DNA of 64,000 nucleotides, taken from assembly GCA_949152475.1 (NCBI GenBank), contig OX424561.1, positions 21,446,481 through 21,510,480 on the forward strand, read 5' to 3'. The DNA is from Terebella lapidaria. Its lineage: Eukaryota; Annelida; Polychaeta; Terebellida; Terebellidae. Below the pieces are notes generated by a model, which did no database searches, was not told the origin of the DNA, and was given only the letters and a program-made list of their open reading frames with translations. Of the stretch, positions 12,901 through 24,524 are shown one piece after another (position 1 is the first letter of the stretch; each line of letters starts with the position of its first letter). The translations under genes and the position numbers were made by a program.

Positions 12901-15900
12901 CGAGTAATTGTATTTCCGGACGACACACTGTAACAGATATTATAATAGCCCCCGAAGACCTGAAAAAGTGCGTAGATTATGCTGTTGGTCATGTTACATG
13001 TGTAACCTGGTAATTTTCATATCCTCATATCGAAATGTGTGTTCATGAACTACATGTTAAAGTCTGATAGTATTATTGCAGAACTATGAGCAAATATCGG
13101 TCTTTTCATTGTCCATGTCTAAGTATCTCCAGACAATGTTTTTCAGGTTACCGAACTTTTTTGGTCCGATATCGTATTGGCAGGGTGTTGCGTCTAGCCG
13201 GGTAAACATTCAGGGTTAATGGGCTTTGAAATAGCCCCTAAACCCAGGTATTTTTATGAACAAAATGGAATAACGGCTTATTTTGGTGTCAAGTGGTTTA
13301 ACGGAGATACGAAATTTAACATCTTAAAAGCCCTTTAACCTAAAATGTTGGGCCGTCCGTCTGACTAGCCGTGCGTCCTGCCTTACCATTTTTATCTTTA
13401 AAGTTTACGGTCGAACATTTGTGAAATTTTGCACAAAAATACAGAGAGGTATTATTAGTTTTAGGTTACCGTACCTTAAGTCCAGTAACCTGCTGTTGGT
13501 CCGACAACCTATTGCCATAACAAAAATGCCTAAAAAAATATTTGTTTTTGCAATTTTCCCAAAACCGTGGCCATTTTGACTTTAGTGGACATTTTCTTGA
13601 AAACTGCCTGATCATATTTTAAAATTGTTGTTTCAAAAGGTTCCCTTCATGTACCTCTGTGACGTGTATAAGTTCCGTTGCCCTTAAATCGCTGGTCTGC
13701 GTGTGGTGGCCATTCTGAATTTTTCGACAGGTCCAAAATGGGATTTTCCAATGTTAAATTCTCCTGTGCTTCATAATGGGACACATTTCCCCTAATATCT
13801 CACTTAATATTGAGATTAGAGAATTGGAATCAATTGTGGAGATATAGGGAATGATAAATGCTGAAAATACTCTTGACCTTGACTTTGACCTTTGATCTAA
13901 TTTACAAGGTCACAGGCCAAGATGGCTTATATCCCGCTCAATATCGACTTTACTGTTGGGAATCGATTGTGAACATATATATGAACTGATGTATGCCAAT
14001 CATATTTGATGACCTTGAGTTTGACCTTTGACCTCGATTTCAAGGTCAGAGCACAAAATGGCTGATATCTTGCTTATTATCGACTTTACGGCTTAGGAAT
14101 CAATTGTGGACATGATGTATGCCGATTGTGAAAATGATGTATGCCAATTATTTTGATGACCTTGAATTTGACCTTTGACCTCGTTTTCAAGGTCAGAGCA
14201 CAAAATGGCTAAAAATTGCTTATCGACTTTATGGCTTAGGAATCAATGGTGTACATAAAGGAGATGATATATGTCATTCATGAATATATCATATACCATC
14301 ATACATGACCCTGAACTTGACCTTCGAACTTATTTTCAAGGTCGGGGCACAAAATGGCTAATATCTCAGTTTATTTCGACTTTTAAGCTTATTAATCAAT
14401 TGTGCACAGACAGGAAATGATAGATGCTGAATATTCTCATGACCTTGCACTGACCTTCGCATTATTTTCAAGGTCGGAGCACAAAATGGCTAATATCTCG
14501 CTTATTTTCGACTTTACAACTTGAGAATTAATTTTAGACATACAGGAAATGATATATGCTGAATATTCTTGTGACCTTGAATCTGACCAGTGATCTTATT
14601 TTCGACGTCACAGGACAAAATGGCTAGTATCTAAAATATTAAACATGTGTCTGGTAATCTTCCTTAGCCTTTAGGATAATTTTTCATTTTCGCATTTTTT
14701 TTCAAAATGGCGGTCGTTTCAGACGAAAAACGGCCACTTTTGAACTTTGACGTCCATTTTGAGCAGTTTTGATATTTTTGTTTCAAAGGATTCACCTTAC
14801 GTACCTCTGCAATGTATGTAAGTTTCGTCGCCCTCGAATCCCTGGTCTGCGTGTGGCGGCCATTTTGCATTTTCGACGGGTCGGCAAAAAAACTTTTTTT
14901 AGGCCCAAATCAAGTCACTATTCTCTTTGAGTGATTTCCAGCAAAAAAAAATATCCCCCCTTTTAGAAATTTTCTGGACTTAAAAAATTTCACACAATTT
15001 TTTTTTCATGATGGGAGCAGTATGGAGTAAACTCCTGGGACACTTCAAGAGAGAGCTTAAATATTGGCACATTCAAATGGGAAATCATATATTGCAGTTT
15101 CAGTGGTGACTAAATTCAAATTTATTGGTAGATATATTTATGTTGCAATTATATTTTAGGAGTACCTTAGAACACAGTTTTCACAGTGTTTTGTGCCAAA
15201 TGGTGTCATATATTAGGCCTCCTATTTTTTTTTCAAAACTGGGTAGGGAGGGACTTTTTATTTTTCATTTTTTATTTTGCAAAAAAATACCGTCCTCAGC
15301 TCAAGAGAAAATTGGGTAGGGAGGCACTTTTTATTTATTTATTTTTTTTGGTGGGACGACATTTCACACATATGAAAATAAATTTGATTTATTGATTGAT
15401 TAAAAAAACACTTGCGCACAGACGCATTCAAGCCCAAATAAATCAAGCCTTTTGAATTGAAATCATGTGTAACACATGACTTCGTTTCTAGAGGCTCGAT
15501 TTATTTGGGCTTAAAACCTCTTGGCCGGGCACATTGACACTACTGGTGTGCTATCATTATTACAGACAGGATGATTCTGTGTACTAGTAGCATCATGATA
15601 AAAACCGTCAGTTGATGATATATTTCAATGATGAGTAATTGTTGAGAACCGTTCTATCAGTTAATATGTCCTTTGAAGTATAACATGAGGAATAGAGTAA
15701 ATCAATTAATACATACACGTAATCACATAGAATAACTGTTTTTGAAAACTGGTAGCGTCTTTGTCTCATTTGGCGGAGAGTGAAAACAAGGAGGTAAGTT
15801 AAATATATGCCTTGCATAAGTTGCATGCTGTGATTACGTTTCTCGATCATTCACTATCCCCAAAATAGGGGCGGGAACACTTTATTTTTTATTTGAGAAT

Positions 15901-18900
15901 CGCAAAAAAAAAATTAGTACCGGACAATGTTTAATATTTTAGATGTTAGCCAGGTCAATGATTAAATTCAAGGTCGAGAGAATATTCAGCATAAATAATA
16001 TTAAGCATATATTATGTCCACAGTTGATTGCTTAGCTGTAAATTCAATAATCAGAGAGATATTAGAATTTTTTTGCTGTGGCCTTGAAAATGAAAGCAAT
16101 GGTCAAATTCAAGGTCATCAAAATAATCAGTGTACATTGTATATTATTTTCTACATGACCACAATTGATTCCCAAGCCATACAGACAATAGAGGAGCAAA
16201 ATATGAGCCAGTTTGTCCTTGGACCTTGAAAATGAGGTCAGAGGTCAAATTCAAGGTCACGAGAATATTCAGCATATAGCATTTCCTATATGTCCACAAT
16301 TGATTCCTAAGCTGTAAAATCGATAATAAGTGAGATATTAGCCATTTTGTCCTGTGACCTTGAAAATGAGGTCAAAGCTAAAATTCAAGGTCATGGCAAT
16401 AATTTGCACATATTTCCTATATGTTCATAACTGATTCCTAAGCTGTAAAGTCGATAACAAGCGAGATATTAGCCATTTTGTCCTATGACCTCGAAAATGG
16501 GGTCAAAGGTCAAATTTAAGGTCATCAGAATATTCAGTATATATCATTTCCTATATGTCCACAATTGATTCCTAAGCTGTAGAGTCGATAATAAGCGAGA
16601 TATAAGCCATTTAGTACTATGACCTTGAAAATGGGGTCAAAGGTCAAATTCAAGGCCATCAGAATATTCAGCATATATCATTTCCTATTTATCCACAATT
16701 GATTCCTAAGGTGTAGAGTCGATAATAAGCGAGATATAAGCCATTGTGTGCTCTGACCTTGAAACTGAGGTCAAAGGTCAAATTCAAGGTCACGAGAATA
16801 TTCAGCATTTTTAAGTGAGATATTAGGCATAATGTGTTCCGTTATAAAGCATAGGAGAATTTAACATGGGAAAGTCCCATTTGGGCCAAAATGGCCCACT
16901 TCGAGTGACTCGAGCGCAACAAAATTTATAGACATCATAGGAGTACATATGAGGAGTGTTATGTATCAAAAAGAAAAAAAAGTTACTGAACAGATTTTGA
17001 GAAAATGGCCGCCAAAGTCCAAAATCAGGCATTTTTCGTCGAAAACGGCCGCCATTTTGAAATAAAAAATGCGAAAATCAAAAAACTAAAAAATACCTCC
17101 TTCTTGAATTATTTTTAGGTATTTTTGTGCAAAATTTCAGAAAAATTCGCCCGTAAACGAAAAAGATAAAAATTAGCCCAAAGGCTAAGACAGGTTACCG
17201 GACAATTTTGGTTTGGCCATGGCAGCATTGGCAGGTAACAGACCTTGACATTTACCAATCAAGGTTCGCAGTGTGAACAAATGACCTTGAGATTCACCAA
17301 TCAAGGTCATCCGTGTGAACTTCAATGTCACCATTACATGTATGTGTGCGGCATTTGATATTCTATATGTTCATAATACAAAGATATATCTGGGTGGAGT
17401 CATTACGAGTCAGACATTTGGCACTCAAGGTCATCTGACGTCAAGATCAAGGTCATCATTAGTTGTGCCATATATGTCTTGCTATATGTTCATAATGCAA
17501 ACAGGAGTTCTATATGCAAGCATTTCATCTATAGAGGCATATCTGGGCATTTTTTCACCCCAAAATGGCTGTTCCGACCTTTCAAGGTCATCCAAGGTCA
17601 AATTCAAGGTCACCACACAAGTCGCCATATATGGCTTTCCATTTGAAAGTGCCAATTTCTAAGCTCTATCCTCAGGCGTTCTAGGAGTACAGTCCTGGCA
17701 GCTCCCATTATGTATAGGATAATGCCCTAGGCTGAGTATTTCTCACGAATAGAGACCGAGGCCGAAGGCCGAGGTTTCTATTCGTGAGGAATACGAAGCC
17801 GTAGGCATTATCCGACATAGTGCATGCACCGCCCCCCCCCCCCCCCCCACACACACACGCACACATTTCTGGTACAGGCCACTCCCCCCCCCCCTCCCCC
17901 CTCCCCCCCCCCCACATACACTTTACGTAATTCACTATATATCAAAAGAACAAAACTGCAAAAGCAACGCACAGTCCTTGCCCAATCAAGTGTATCCGTC
18001 AGGAAAGCTTTGAATCACTCGCTACAGAAACTGCTTCCCCACATGAGTCAGCTCATAGATTGTACCTTCAACCCTAGCCCGCATTCTGTTGTTATGGCTA
18101 CAGTATACATGGTTCCAACTGAGTGTGTTTCTGGTGGACTCGCACTGTGCCTTTGAGCTGTTTTCTCCCCCTAGTAACGCGTTTGTGAGTATTGCTCAAA
18201 TGGAACCCTATAAAAACAAACGCGGCAAAAGGCGCGCTCACTTTGAAACAGCAAGCTACGTGACACCAACTTTTCGTGATGAAAAATGCAACACATGGAT
18301 ACGATGCATGCGGATATAAACGCGTGTTCTGACGCGCCTGTTTGTTGGATACAGTTGCAAAATCTTATTCCTGGGAATTACTCAAACTTTTGGTCTAACC
18401 AGATGCAGTACATGAACAACATACCAGATTTGTAAACCGGTGAGTATATCACTCTTCTTTGAATTCAAAACAAAATTCTCAAAACAGAATTCAAAACAAA
18501 ATTCTCCTTCTGCATTATCTAAAGGGTTGTAACCATGTACAAAGAATTGAATCATAATTTATGCCCGAACAAATATCTTTATCCTGCGTTCTTTCAATCC
18601 TTATAAGAAAATAAAAAACGATTTGTACACATGTATTTACAGAATTCCTCGTAAAACCACTACAGTAACGGCGATTATAAAGTTTGATCCATGACTTCCA
18701 CGTACGACCGGTAAGTAAAAGATTTTTTTTGGTGTGCTATCCCTGCATTGAATTTATATGGCGGAGTGAAAGTTATGTTCAAATTGTTCCCATAATACAT
18801 ATGCTGAATAGGTATAAACTAGATTTGAAGAGGAAAAATCAAACATTCATGTTTGTATATTTCATTCATGTTTGCAGGAAAATTACGTTATGCGTGATCT

Positions 18901-20958
18901 CTGGAGGCTTCTCTAGGATTCCGGTACATTTGCGGATGTGGAATATCGCAGGATTATTATCAAAACCTCCGGAATTCCAAGGATATTGTGGATATATACG
19001 TTTTCACTGGATTTCTGCAGAAGGCGGATGATTTGATGAACCAAATGTCCAAAAATTACAACCGTTGTGACTCATGGATTAAACTCACACACCATAGCGA
19101 TTAGCAGTTTATGTACATCGAGTTATATAAGTCTGATACATGTATATGCTTGGCAATAAAAAATACAATCCCGGTGTGTTTACTGTGTTCACTAGTATTG
19201 ATTTATTTTCATTCCATGCCTGGGACAGGTATTTATTGGAAATAGATACCTCTGTGGGAGGTATTTATTACAAATAGATACCTGCTCGAGACAATGGAAT
19301 CATGCACTATGAAGAAAAAAAGGCCAAAATTTTTTTCAAAGGGTGAAAAAAATTTTTTTGTCTAGAAATGGCCCAGAATGGATATTAATGCGATTTGGGG
19401 CGAAAAAATTTTTTTTCGCCGACTCGTCAAAAATTCAAAATGGCCTCCACACGGAGATCGGCGATTCAAGGGCAACAAAACTTATACACATCATAAAGGT
19501 ACATGTGGGGAATCTTTTGAAACAAAAATCTCAAAACTGATCAGACAGTTTTCAAGATAAGACAGACAAGGTGCAAATTTGGGCATTTTTCGACCCAAAA
19601 ATGGCTGTTTTGACTTTCAAGGTCATCCAAGGTCAAATTCAAGATCACCACACAAGTCGCCATATGACTTCCCATTTGAAAGTGCCAATTTCTAAGCTCT
19701 ATCTTCAGACGTTCTAGGAGTACAGTCCTGGCAGCTCCCATTATGAAGGAAAAAAGTGCCAAAAATTTTCTAAGTCCAAAATTTTTTTCAAAGGGTGAAA
19801 AAAAATTTTTTTGTCTAGAAATGGCCCAAAATGGATTGGAATGTGATTTGGGCCAGAAAAATTTTTTTTCGTTGACCCGTCGAAAATTCAAAATGGCCGC
19901 CATACGCAGACCGGCGATTCAAGGACAACCAAACTTATACACATCACAGAGGTACATAAGGAGAATCTTGTCAAACAAAAATCTCAAATCTGATCAGACA
20001 GTTTTTGAGAAAACAACCGTCAAAGTCCAAAATTAGCTGTTTTTCGTCAAAAATGGCCGCCATATTGAAAATAATCCGAAAATCAAAAAACTAAAAAATA
20101 CCTCCCTCTCGAAATATTTTTAAGCATTTTTGTGCGAAATTTCAGGAAGATTCGATCATAAGCTTTAAAGATATGAATGTTGACGGACGACGACGGACGC
20201 AACGCCACGGCAATAGGTTATCGGAGCATTTATGAGCATTTTTGTTCAAAATTTCAGAAATATTCGATTGTAAACGTGAAAGATAAAATGTAGACGGACG
20301 ACGACGGACGCAACGCCACGGCAATAGGTTATCGGACCTTTGGTCCGGTAACCTAAAAATCCGGAGGCTGCTTTTGAACACAGGCGGGCGGGGACGAGAA
20401 ACAGAAAATTTATATTTTAGGCCTTACAGGGAAATGTACCATGTACATACACAGTAATATACGTACCAAAAAAATATATTATGTTGCAATGCTCATCACA
20501 AAGTAAACTTCATTATTTATGATCCAAGCGAAAATTTAAAGAGAAGGCATCTGTATCTCATAGTAATTATTGTGATATGAGACAAACTATTCTAATACTA
20601 CTGGAAAAAAGAACTTCTCAATCACATTGTTCACATATATACCGATACTAGCATATCAAAAATAGCCACTTCTAATACTTAAGGGCTGAATAAATGTAAA
20701 CCACTAGTAAGTATATTCGGTATGCTTTTTGTTTTTGGCTCACCCTGTACATCTACATCTACATGTACAATAGGTATCGTCTAGGCACGTTATTAGTTAG
20801 GTAGGCCTACGTTATTTACAATCTCTAAATTTATTTACATATATGTGGTGAAACATCGATTTTATATTTGTATAACGAATGTACATACCGGCGGAGTCGA
20901 GGCCTAGCATGAGTACTCGACCTCTGGACTTGCCCAGTCCGCAGCACGCCTGACCCAT
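3966..20958 (-). CDS. ARF/ARL-family small GTPase, gene A (ARL11/ARL14-like), last exon not found
   Basis: Predicted exons are 20958-20889, 4407-4231 and 4100-3966, all GT..AG with phase-1 introns. Exon 1 encodes MGQACCGLGKSRGRVLML followed by GLDSA; exon 2 completes the P-loop as GLDSAGKTT. Then come the switch region PTVGFNVE, the DxGGQ motif (WDVGGQ, catalytic Gln kept) and NKQD in exon 3. The product is a GTP-binding switch of the ARF family, which act on membranes. Gly2 fits N-myristoylation and Cys5-Cys6 could be acylated. GLDSAG is typical of ARL11/ARL14, but the assignment is an inference. Intron 1 is about 16.5 kb and packed with M and N elements. The fourth exon seen in genes B-E, carrying the C-terminal TCA motif, is absent down to position 1; it may lie beyond the edge or be lost. 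Joining exon 1 to exon 2 rests on matching phase, motif continuity, shared exon size (177 and 135 nt) and absence of other ARF exons between. Confidence 0.8.
5336..7844 (+). mobile_element. N-family Helentron/Pearl-like element N1 nested in M1
   Basis: The left end is AGGTTACCGGACC with a matching GGTCCGTAACCT, followed by 'attggcatggcg' and a CGT-rich run. The right end is CCGGTAACCT, then the hairpin TAGCCCATTGGGCTA and CTAA next to a T run. The insertion falls in the poly-T tract of an M1 148-bp monomer: 'gtgtcgattttt' is on its left and the monomer resumes with 'ttttcgccgactcgg' on its right. The interior has a 5' segment of 'ggcggccattttctc' type, partly duplicated at about 5890-6120, then a 134-bp tandem array. 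N1 is younger than the part of the M1 core it interrupts. No coding capacity for transposition is seen. Confidence 0.7.
6157..7790 (+). repeat. 134-bp tandem array (N-family core) with AGGTCA motifs
   Basis: The landmark tatct(c/t)gctt recurs at 6157, 6291, 6425, 6559, 6693, 6827, 6961, 7095, 7229, 7363 and 7498, a period of 134 (once 135), and again at 7653 after a 155-bp step. Monomers contain TGACCTTGA, then TGACCTTTGACCT, then TCAAGGTCA. That is two extended nuclear-receptor half-sites around a perfect DR1. Eight of the roughly twelve monomers keep the DR1 perfectly. Whether any receptor binds is unknown. Confidence 0.85.
7845..12380 (+). repeat. 148-bp satellite-like array, core of M1
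   Basis: About 30 monomers run head to tail; two more lie at about 5043-5335, on the other side of N1. Each monomer contains a T-run, cgccgactcggcacttcctg, 'tatctcggaaacggt', 'gcgaaacggagctcaattt', the inverted pair CTAGACAAACTAGTCTAG and the palindrome-like GGTCGAAACGACC. Each is open for about 71 codons in one frame. Because 148 is not a multiple of 3 the frame shifts by one at every monomer, so there is no continuous coding sequence. Confidence 0.9.
8170..11640 (+). repeat. 1.33-kb higher-order repeat within the 148-bp array
   Basis: Variant monomers recur in the same order every 1330-1331 bp (nine monomers). The marker 'tctatggggtatc' has its tggggt at 8251, 9581 and 10912. The marker 'gtgtatctggggtcgag' recurs near 8551, 9881 and 11212. 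Copies one and two are complete; the third is partial. This indicates recent segmental amplification of a nine-monomer block rather than independent monomer gain. Confidence 0.8.
12528..13146. other. No gene seen
   Basis: AT-rich single-copy-looking sequence between M1 and N2, inside intron 1 of gene A. It contains only a short direct repeat, 'gttcataattt' twice near 12540. No exon-like reading frame with splice sites was found. Confidence 0.5.
13147..15120 (+). mobile_element. N-family element N2, with nested copy and 3' flanking fragment
   Basis: A left end (AGGTTACCG, 'ggtccgatatcg', 'attggcagggtgttgcgtc') starts at 13147 and a second left end starts near 13463, so one copy sits inside another. 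Diverged 134-bp monomers at about 13800-14630 include perfect TGACCTTTGACCT. A degraded right end ('ctggtaatct', 'ttagcctttaggataat') lies at about 14650-14680. Internal N-family 5' sequence follows to about 15120. The element is more diverged than N1. Confidence 0.55.
15121..15910. other. No gene seen; contains a short fold-back
   Basis: T-rich intronic sequence (intron 1 of gene A) with an approximate direct repeat of 'gggtagggagg' near 15240 and 15315. It holds the hairpin described at 15430-15512. No coding exon is supported. Confidence 0.45.
15430..15512. repeat. 83-bp fold-back with two stacked inverted repeats
   Basis: The outer arms AAGCCCAAATAAATC (15430-15444) and its exact complement (15498-15512) enclose an inner pair TCATGTGT/ACACATGA (15463-15470, 15472-15479). 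The stretch could form a two-part hairpin and looks like a very small MITE. I saw no clear target-site duplication. Confidence 0.7.
15911..17170 (-). mobile_element. N-family element N4, reverse orientation, truncated
   Basis: Reading on the plus strand, it starts with a degraded reverse right terminus ('aaattagtaccggacaatg'). It continues through about six reverse-complement core monomers ('gaggtcaaaggtcaaattcaa' type). It ends in the reverse 5' interior ('gaaaatggccgccaaagtcc', 'aaaaactaaaaaatacctcc'). The reverse left terminus is missing where it abuts the right terminus of the next copy. Confidence 0.6.
17718..17813. repeat. Imperfect palindrome of about 96 bp next to poly-C tracts
   Basis: The arms GGATAATGCC and GGCATTATCC enclose TCACGAATAGA and TCTATTCGTGA, with CCGAGGCCGAAGGCCGAGG at the tip. 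It is followed by long C runs and a CA repeat (17830-17920). It looks like the end of an inserted fold-back element or a fragile hairpin. Confidence 0.7.
17814..19300. other. Inserted sequence of unknown nature; no gene supported
   Basis: After the C-rich tracts, about 1.4 kb of moderate-GC sequence lacks N-family motifs. Near 18205 a TATAAA lies in 'ggaaccctataaaaac', and donor-like 'gtaagt' or 'gtgagt' strings occur, but no reading frame resembling a known protein was recognised. The N3 interior resumes near 19300. Confidence 0.3.
20889..20958 (-). CDS. First coding exon of gene A
   Basis: The exon is 70 nt: 23 codons plus the first base of the P-loop glycine codon, followed by a gtatgt donor. 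The start ATG gives the obligate Met-Gly of myristoylated ARF proteins. Exon 1 of genes B-E ends at the same P-loop base. It is listed separately because it lies 16.5 kb from its partner exons and would be easy to miss. Confidence 0.8.
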
Positions 20959-23519
20959 TGTCTGCCGCTTGATCGGGCGTCCGCCGTGTCTACATCATCG
21001 CGCCCAGAAATAGCTCGTGATTCACGAAATTAACTGCGATCTGTGTACATATTTATTGTTCCTCGTTCCAGAATCTTTGATATTATCGGTTCCAGCTCGC
21101 TCTTTTGGTTTTAGTTATATATGTAGAAACATTCACCAATTTTAGTTTGTACATGTATGTGACGACCGTGGCGTGACCCGAGTGATATGCGATATTTCCG
21201 TTCCGACCTATAATGTCAGTTTTAATGATTAATGGATTCCATATGCTATGAAAATAACTCCATTCTTCCAGTCATATTGAAACTAAACGGCCACAATGTA
21301 ATAATAATTGAGGAGATCAAAGAGAGCACATCGATTTAAACTCCCCCACATCTTGCTCTTGATGTCATGTTGAATTCTCAACACGGACAAAATAATCCAA
21401 TTCCATACATTTGTATATATATAACTGTTTGATTATAGACTTCAGTGTCATAAAAAATTGCTAGTCTTAATTTTGCTAACAGACATCGGCTTACACCCAA
21501 AACCAACATTGGAGCGCTGCACGTGTAATGTTCTATCAACATACGTACACCGAGAAAAATACCCTTGAACTTCCTCGTGACTTGGTCTGTTTCAGCAACT
21601 GTGCCAGAGGAAAGGGGGTGGAGGGGGGCCTGATGTGGGCGCAACACATGATGGTCTGTTCAGCAGTATTGTCAGTTCAGCACTATTACGAACGATTGGG
21701 TTTTGAAATTATCTCGCGGCCAGGGCTGGCCTCTCCTGGCCTGAGCAGATAACTAGGGACCGATACACACATTATAATGCCCATATTTATTTCTCCCACG
21801 TGGATCTCCTATTTCCATTCCGGTGTCCATTCAATGACTATAACGAGAGGCGTGTTGTTGGATGTAATTATCTATAATAAAACAATATGGTACATTGTAC
21901 CCATGGTTTGGTATTAGATAAAGTACGTAGAGTCGAGTAGGCTATGATGTGCCATATAGGGTCATAGAATAGTGCTTGTTATGCGGCTAGAGGGGGATGT
22001 TACACTCAGCCTGTATTGTCGATGATTTTGTTTTACATGAACAACGAGAAATATCCCACATTTATAATGGATTTACAGTGTAAATTTAGTATATATACAT
22101 TTAAGTGTGAGTTTCATATATGTTATGAGTCATAAAATAGTCAGGATTGGACCTGGTACCAGGGTCCATGCATTTTACATAATTTCATTAACCGATTTAG
22201 GTCTTAAAAATCATTCACCAAAACGCCCGGACACATAAATTTAGCTTTTTATCGCTTTACATGGAACCGCCAAATCGACAACGTTTTTTGACAACTGTGG
22301 TTCATCATCCTTCCTAGTAAGTTGTCAAATCATAGAACAGTCAACTTTGCAAAGAACTTTGGCTCATCATGTGAATACGTATATAGATGCGCGAGTGAGA
22401 AGGAAAATAACGAAATTCGGGTCTCCAATAAAAACTGGGTCTTTCACTCATGAACCACTGTAGCATGATGACATGGTGTGGCTACACAAGTAGTGACACC
22501 ACAGTTGTAGCGCACAGTTCATGCTGGTGCACTTATGAGACAATGGGTGATGCTCCAATAAAGGGTTATACTTCTTTATCGTGAGGTCGCCGAACTTTAC
22601 ATTGGTGCCGTACCTTTCGAACCTCTGACGGTTTATCTCGGCGTCGGCATTTTGGTGACGTTTTGCGAAATCGGTACTGTCTATCACTTGTCTGAGGCAT
22701 CCATACAGGCTGGTGTGGCTGAAGAGTGGGCTCGGAGCTGACCTCGGAGACGAGTTATCTCAGAAAGAGGGAAGACACGGTTGTGGTTCACAGATGCTGG
22801 CACATTCCTAATACAGTGCCATCAAGGATCCTATAACAATTGTTATAGGATCCTTGGTGCCATCCATTAATTTGGGGCCACTTGATTACCATAATTTAGT
22901 ATTGCAGTCACATGATTATGAGTGTATATTTTCAATAAATCCAGTGATAAAAACTACAGGCTACATTGGGGTTACAATAAGAGCGTATATTCGGTGACAC
23001 TTTAGTAATTGGCTATTCCTCTCCATCATGGGGTAGCCAAACTTTACATTCATATGGAAAGTTATATATGATTAATCATTTTGTGACCTTGAGCTTGAAC
23101 TCAGACGACTGCTCAAAGTGCTCAAACTCAAGGTTAAGTCCATTTGAAAAAGAAATGCTTGAGTTATTATGGGCATATTATATACATGTAGGAAGTCATA
23201 TATATTGTGCATGTTACCTGGGACCTTTTTGTCGCTCACTAAATAGTCATTATCAGAAGCACAAAAAAAAGGTTCCGGGTAGATGTATACCGGTAATTAT
23301 TTCATAATAAACTGTGCAAACTGCTTCATTTAGGTAATGTGCACTTTCTGACCGTCGGAATGACTGGAATCACAGATACTAGTATACCCGTAGCAGTTGC
23401 CTGTTAGATGCTGCTTAATTTTTTTTATCCGACATCGTGGAATTTGACATTACGGTTGAATTCGGAAATCATGGTCAAATCGAGTGCACGGCAACCTTCC
23501 AACTGCTTTGAACACATGT
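20959..23519. other. Intergenic, upstream of gene A; no firm gene
   Basis: No gene can be supported here. On the minus strand at 22687-22448 there is an open stretch of about 80 codons with coding-like composition (for example DFAKRHQNADAEINRQRF). I recognise no family, see no clear splice partners, and list it only as a possible orphan exon. The promoter of gene A should lie just above 20958 but no clear core element was identified. Confidence 0.35.
22823..22856. repeat. 34-bp perfect palindrome flanked by 8-bp direct repeats
   Basis: CAAGGATCC at the left arm mirrors GGATCCTTG at the right, and the middle (ACAATTGT) is also palindromic, so all 34 bp are self-complementary. GTGCCATC occurs at 22816-22823 and again at 22857-22864, consistent with a 7-8-bp target duplication. 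It may be the smallest remnant of a hAT-like MITE. Confidence 0.75.
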
Positions 23520-24107
23520 TCTACTCTAACTTTTCTACTTCGTTACACTGTTGTTGCTTTTTTTTTTGCTTATATTTTTGCGATGCAAAACAGTGTCGCT
23601 CTATAACTTGGTATACTATACTTCACCTGGGAGTCAAACGGCAATGTTCTTCCAAATTTCAGACTTATATCGCGAAAATTGGAAAAGTTGGCAATCTACC
23701 CAATGTTAAATTAAGCCCTGTCATTTAATTTTTGTGTCCGCACAAAATGTTGTGCATTTGCTCGGTTTTGTAGCGATGCAATCATTCGAAATCAACATCT
23801 TTGTGTGCAATATAATTCAGTGTGTCTTCTGGTTCAAAATTACAATAATATTTTGATTCCTGATGGATGTAAATGGGACCAGATCCTCAGATATGCTCAG
23901 ATTCTCGAGATCTCATTTTTGGCTGTAGTTTAACATTGAGCTAGATTGCCAACTTCTTCAAATATTGCGATAAAAGTCTGATCTTCGTTACAAAATGGCC
24001 ATTTGACTCCCAGCTGAAGTGTGCCAAGTTATAGAACGATACCGTTTAGCATCGCAAAAAATATCGTCAAAAACCGGAATAAACGAGTTAGAAAAATCAG
24101 AGTATAG
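23520..24107. repeat. Fold-back element F1, arms of about 180 bp
   Basis: The left arm (about 23520-23707) and right arm (about 23932-24107) are imperfect reverse complements. Shared text includes 'ctataacttgg', 'gggagtcaaa', 'gttggcaatcta' and 'caatgtt'. The inner part of the arm matches the element at 44178-45428, so this is a dispersed family. It lies downstream of gene B. Confidence 0.65.
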
Positions 24108-24524
24108 CACGTACAAATATAGCATGTAACCTGCATTGTATTGACCATATTTACATCTTTGGACATGTTTTATTGTGTCAAATATGGAAAATCTCTTGGT
24201 GAATATCACATATGTATAAATATGAATGAATGTGAATATATGTGATCAGTTTCAGTGTGTTGATACCTAGAACAAAGAATAGTTCGGAAATCATTTGCCA
24301 ATTTATTTCACAATACGTCTACATGTATTTACACGAAGTAGCCTCCTTAATATGAAGAGGCAAACGTATACTGTCGTCCATGCAAACAATACGACCATGT
24401 AATTAATACAATCTACAACTCGATATACCAGCGATTTGTACGCATAATACACAAACACACAATTAATATTCATTTTTCACGGTACAATCTTCAATATATG
24501 TGAACACCCTTACATAAATGCCTG

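Larger units (their letters stand above)
17171..20354 (-). mobile_element. N-family element N3, reverse orientation, with internal insertion
   Basis: It starts with the reverse right terminus (TTAGCCC, AAGGCTAAG, then AGGTTACCGG). It ends with the reverse left terminus: 'ggacgcaacgccacggcaat', then GGTTATCGGACC, ttt, GGTCCGGTAACCT. The left-end text is partly duplicated ('gacgacggacgcaacgcc' occurs twice, at about 20190 and 20300). The interior is interrupted at about 17718-19300 by unrelated sequence that begins with a strong hairpin. It lies in intron 1 of gene A. Confidence 0.6.

Noticed and set aside
17824-18156. Pro/His-rich 110-codon plus-strand frame
   Set aside because: Its N-terminal half is translation of poly-C and CA tracts.
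22448-22687. Minus-strand coding-like stretch as another ARF gene or exon
   Set aside because: No GTPase motif, no recognised family and no convincing splice partner; noted only within the intergenic entry.
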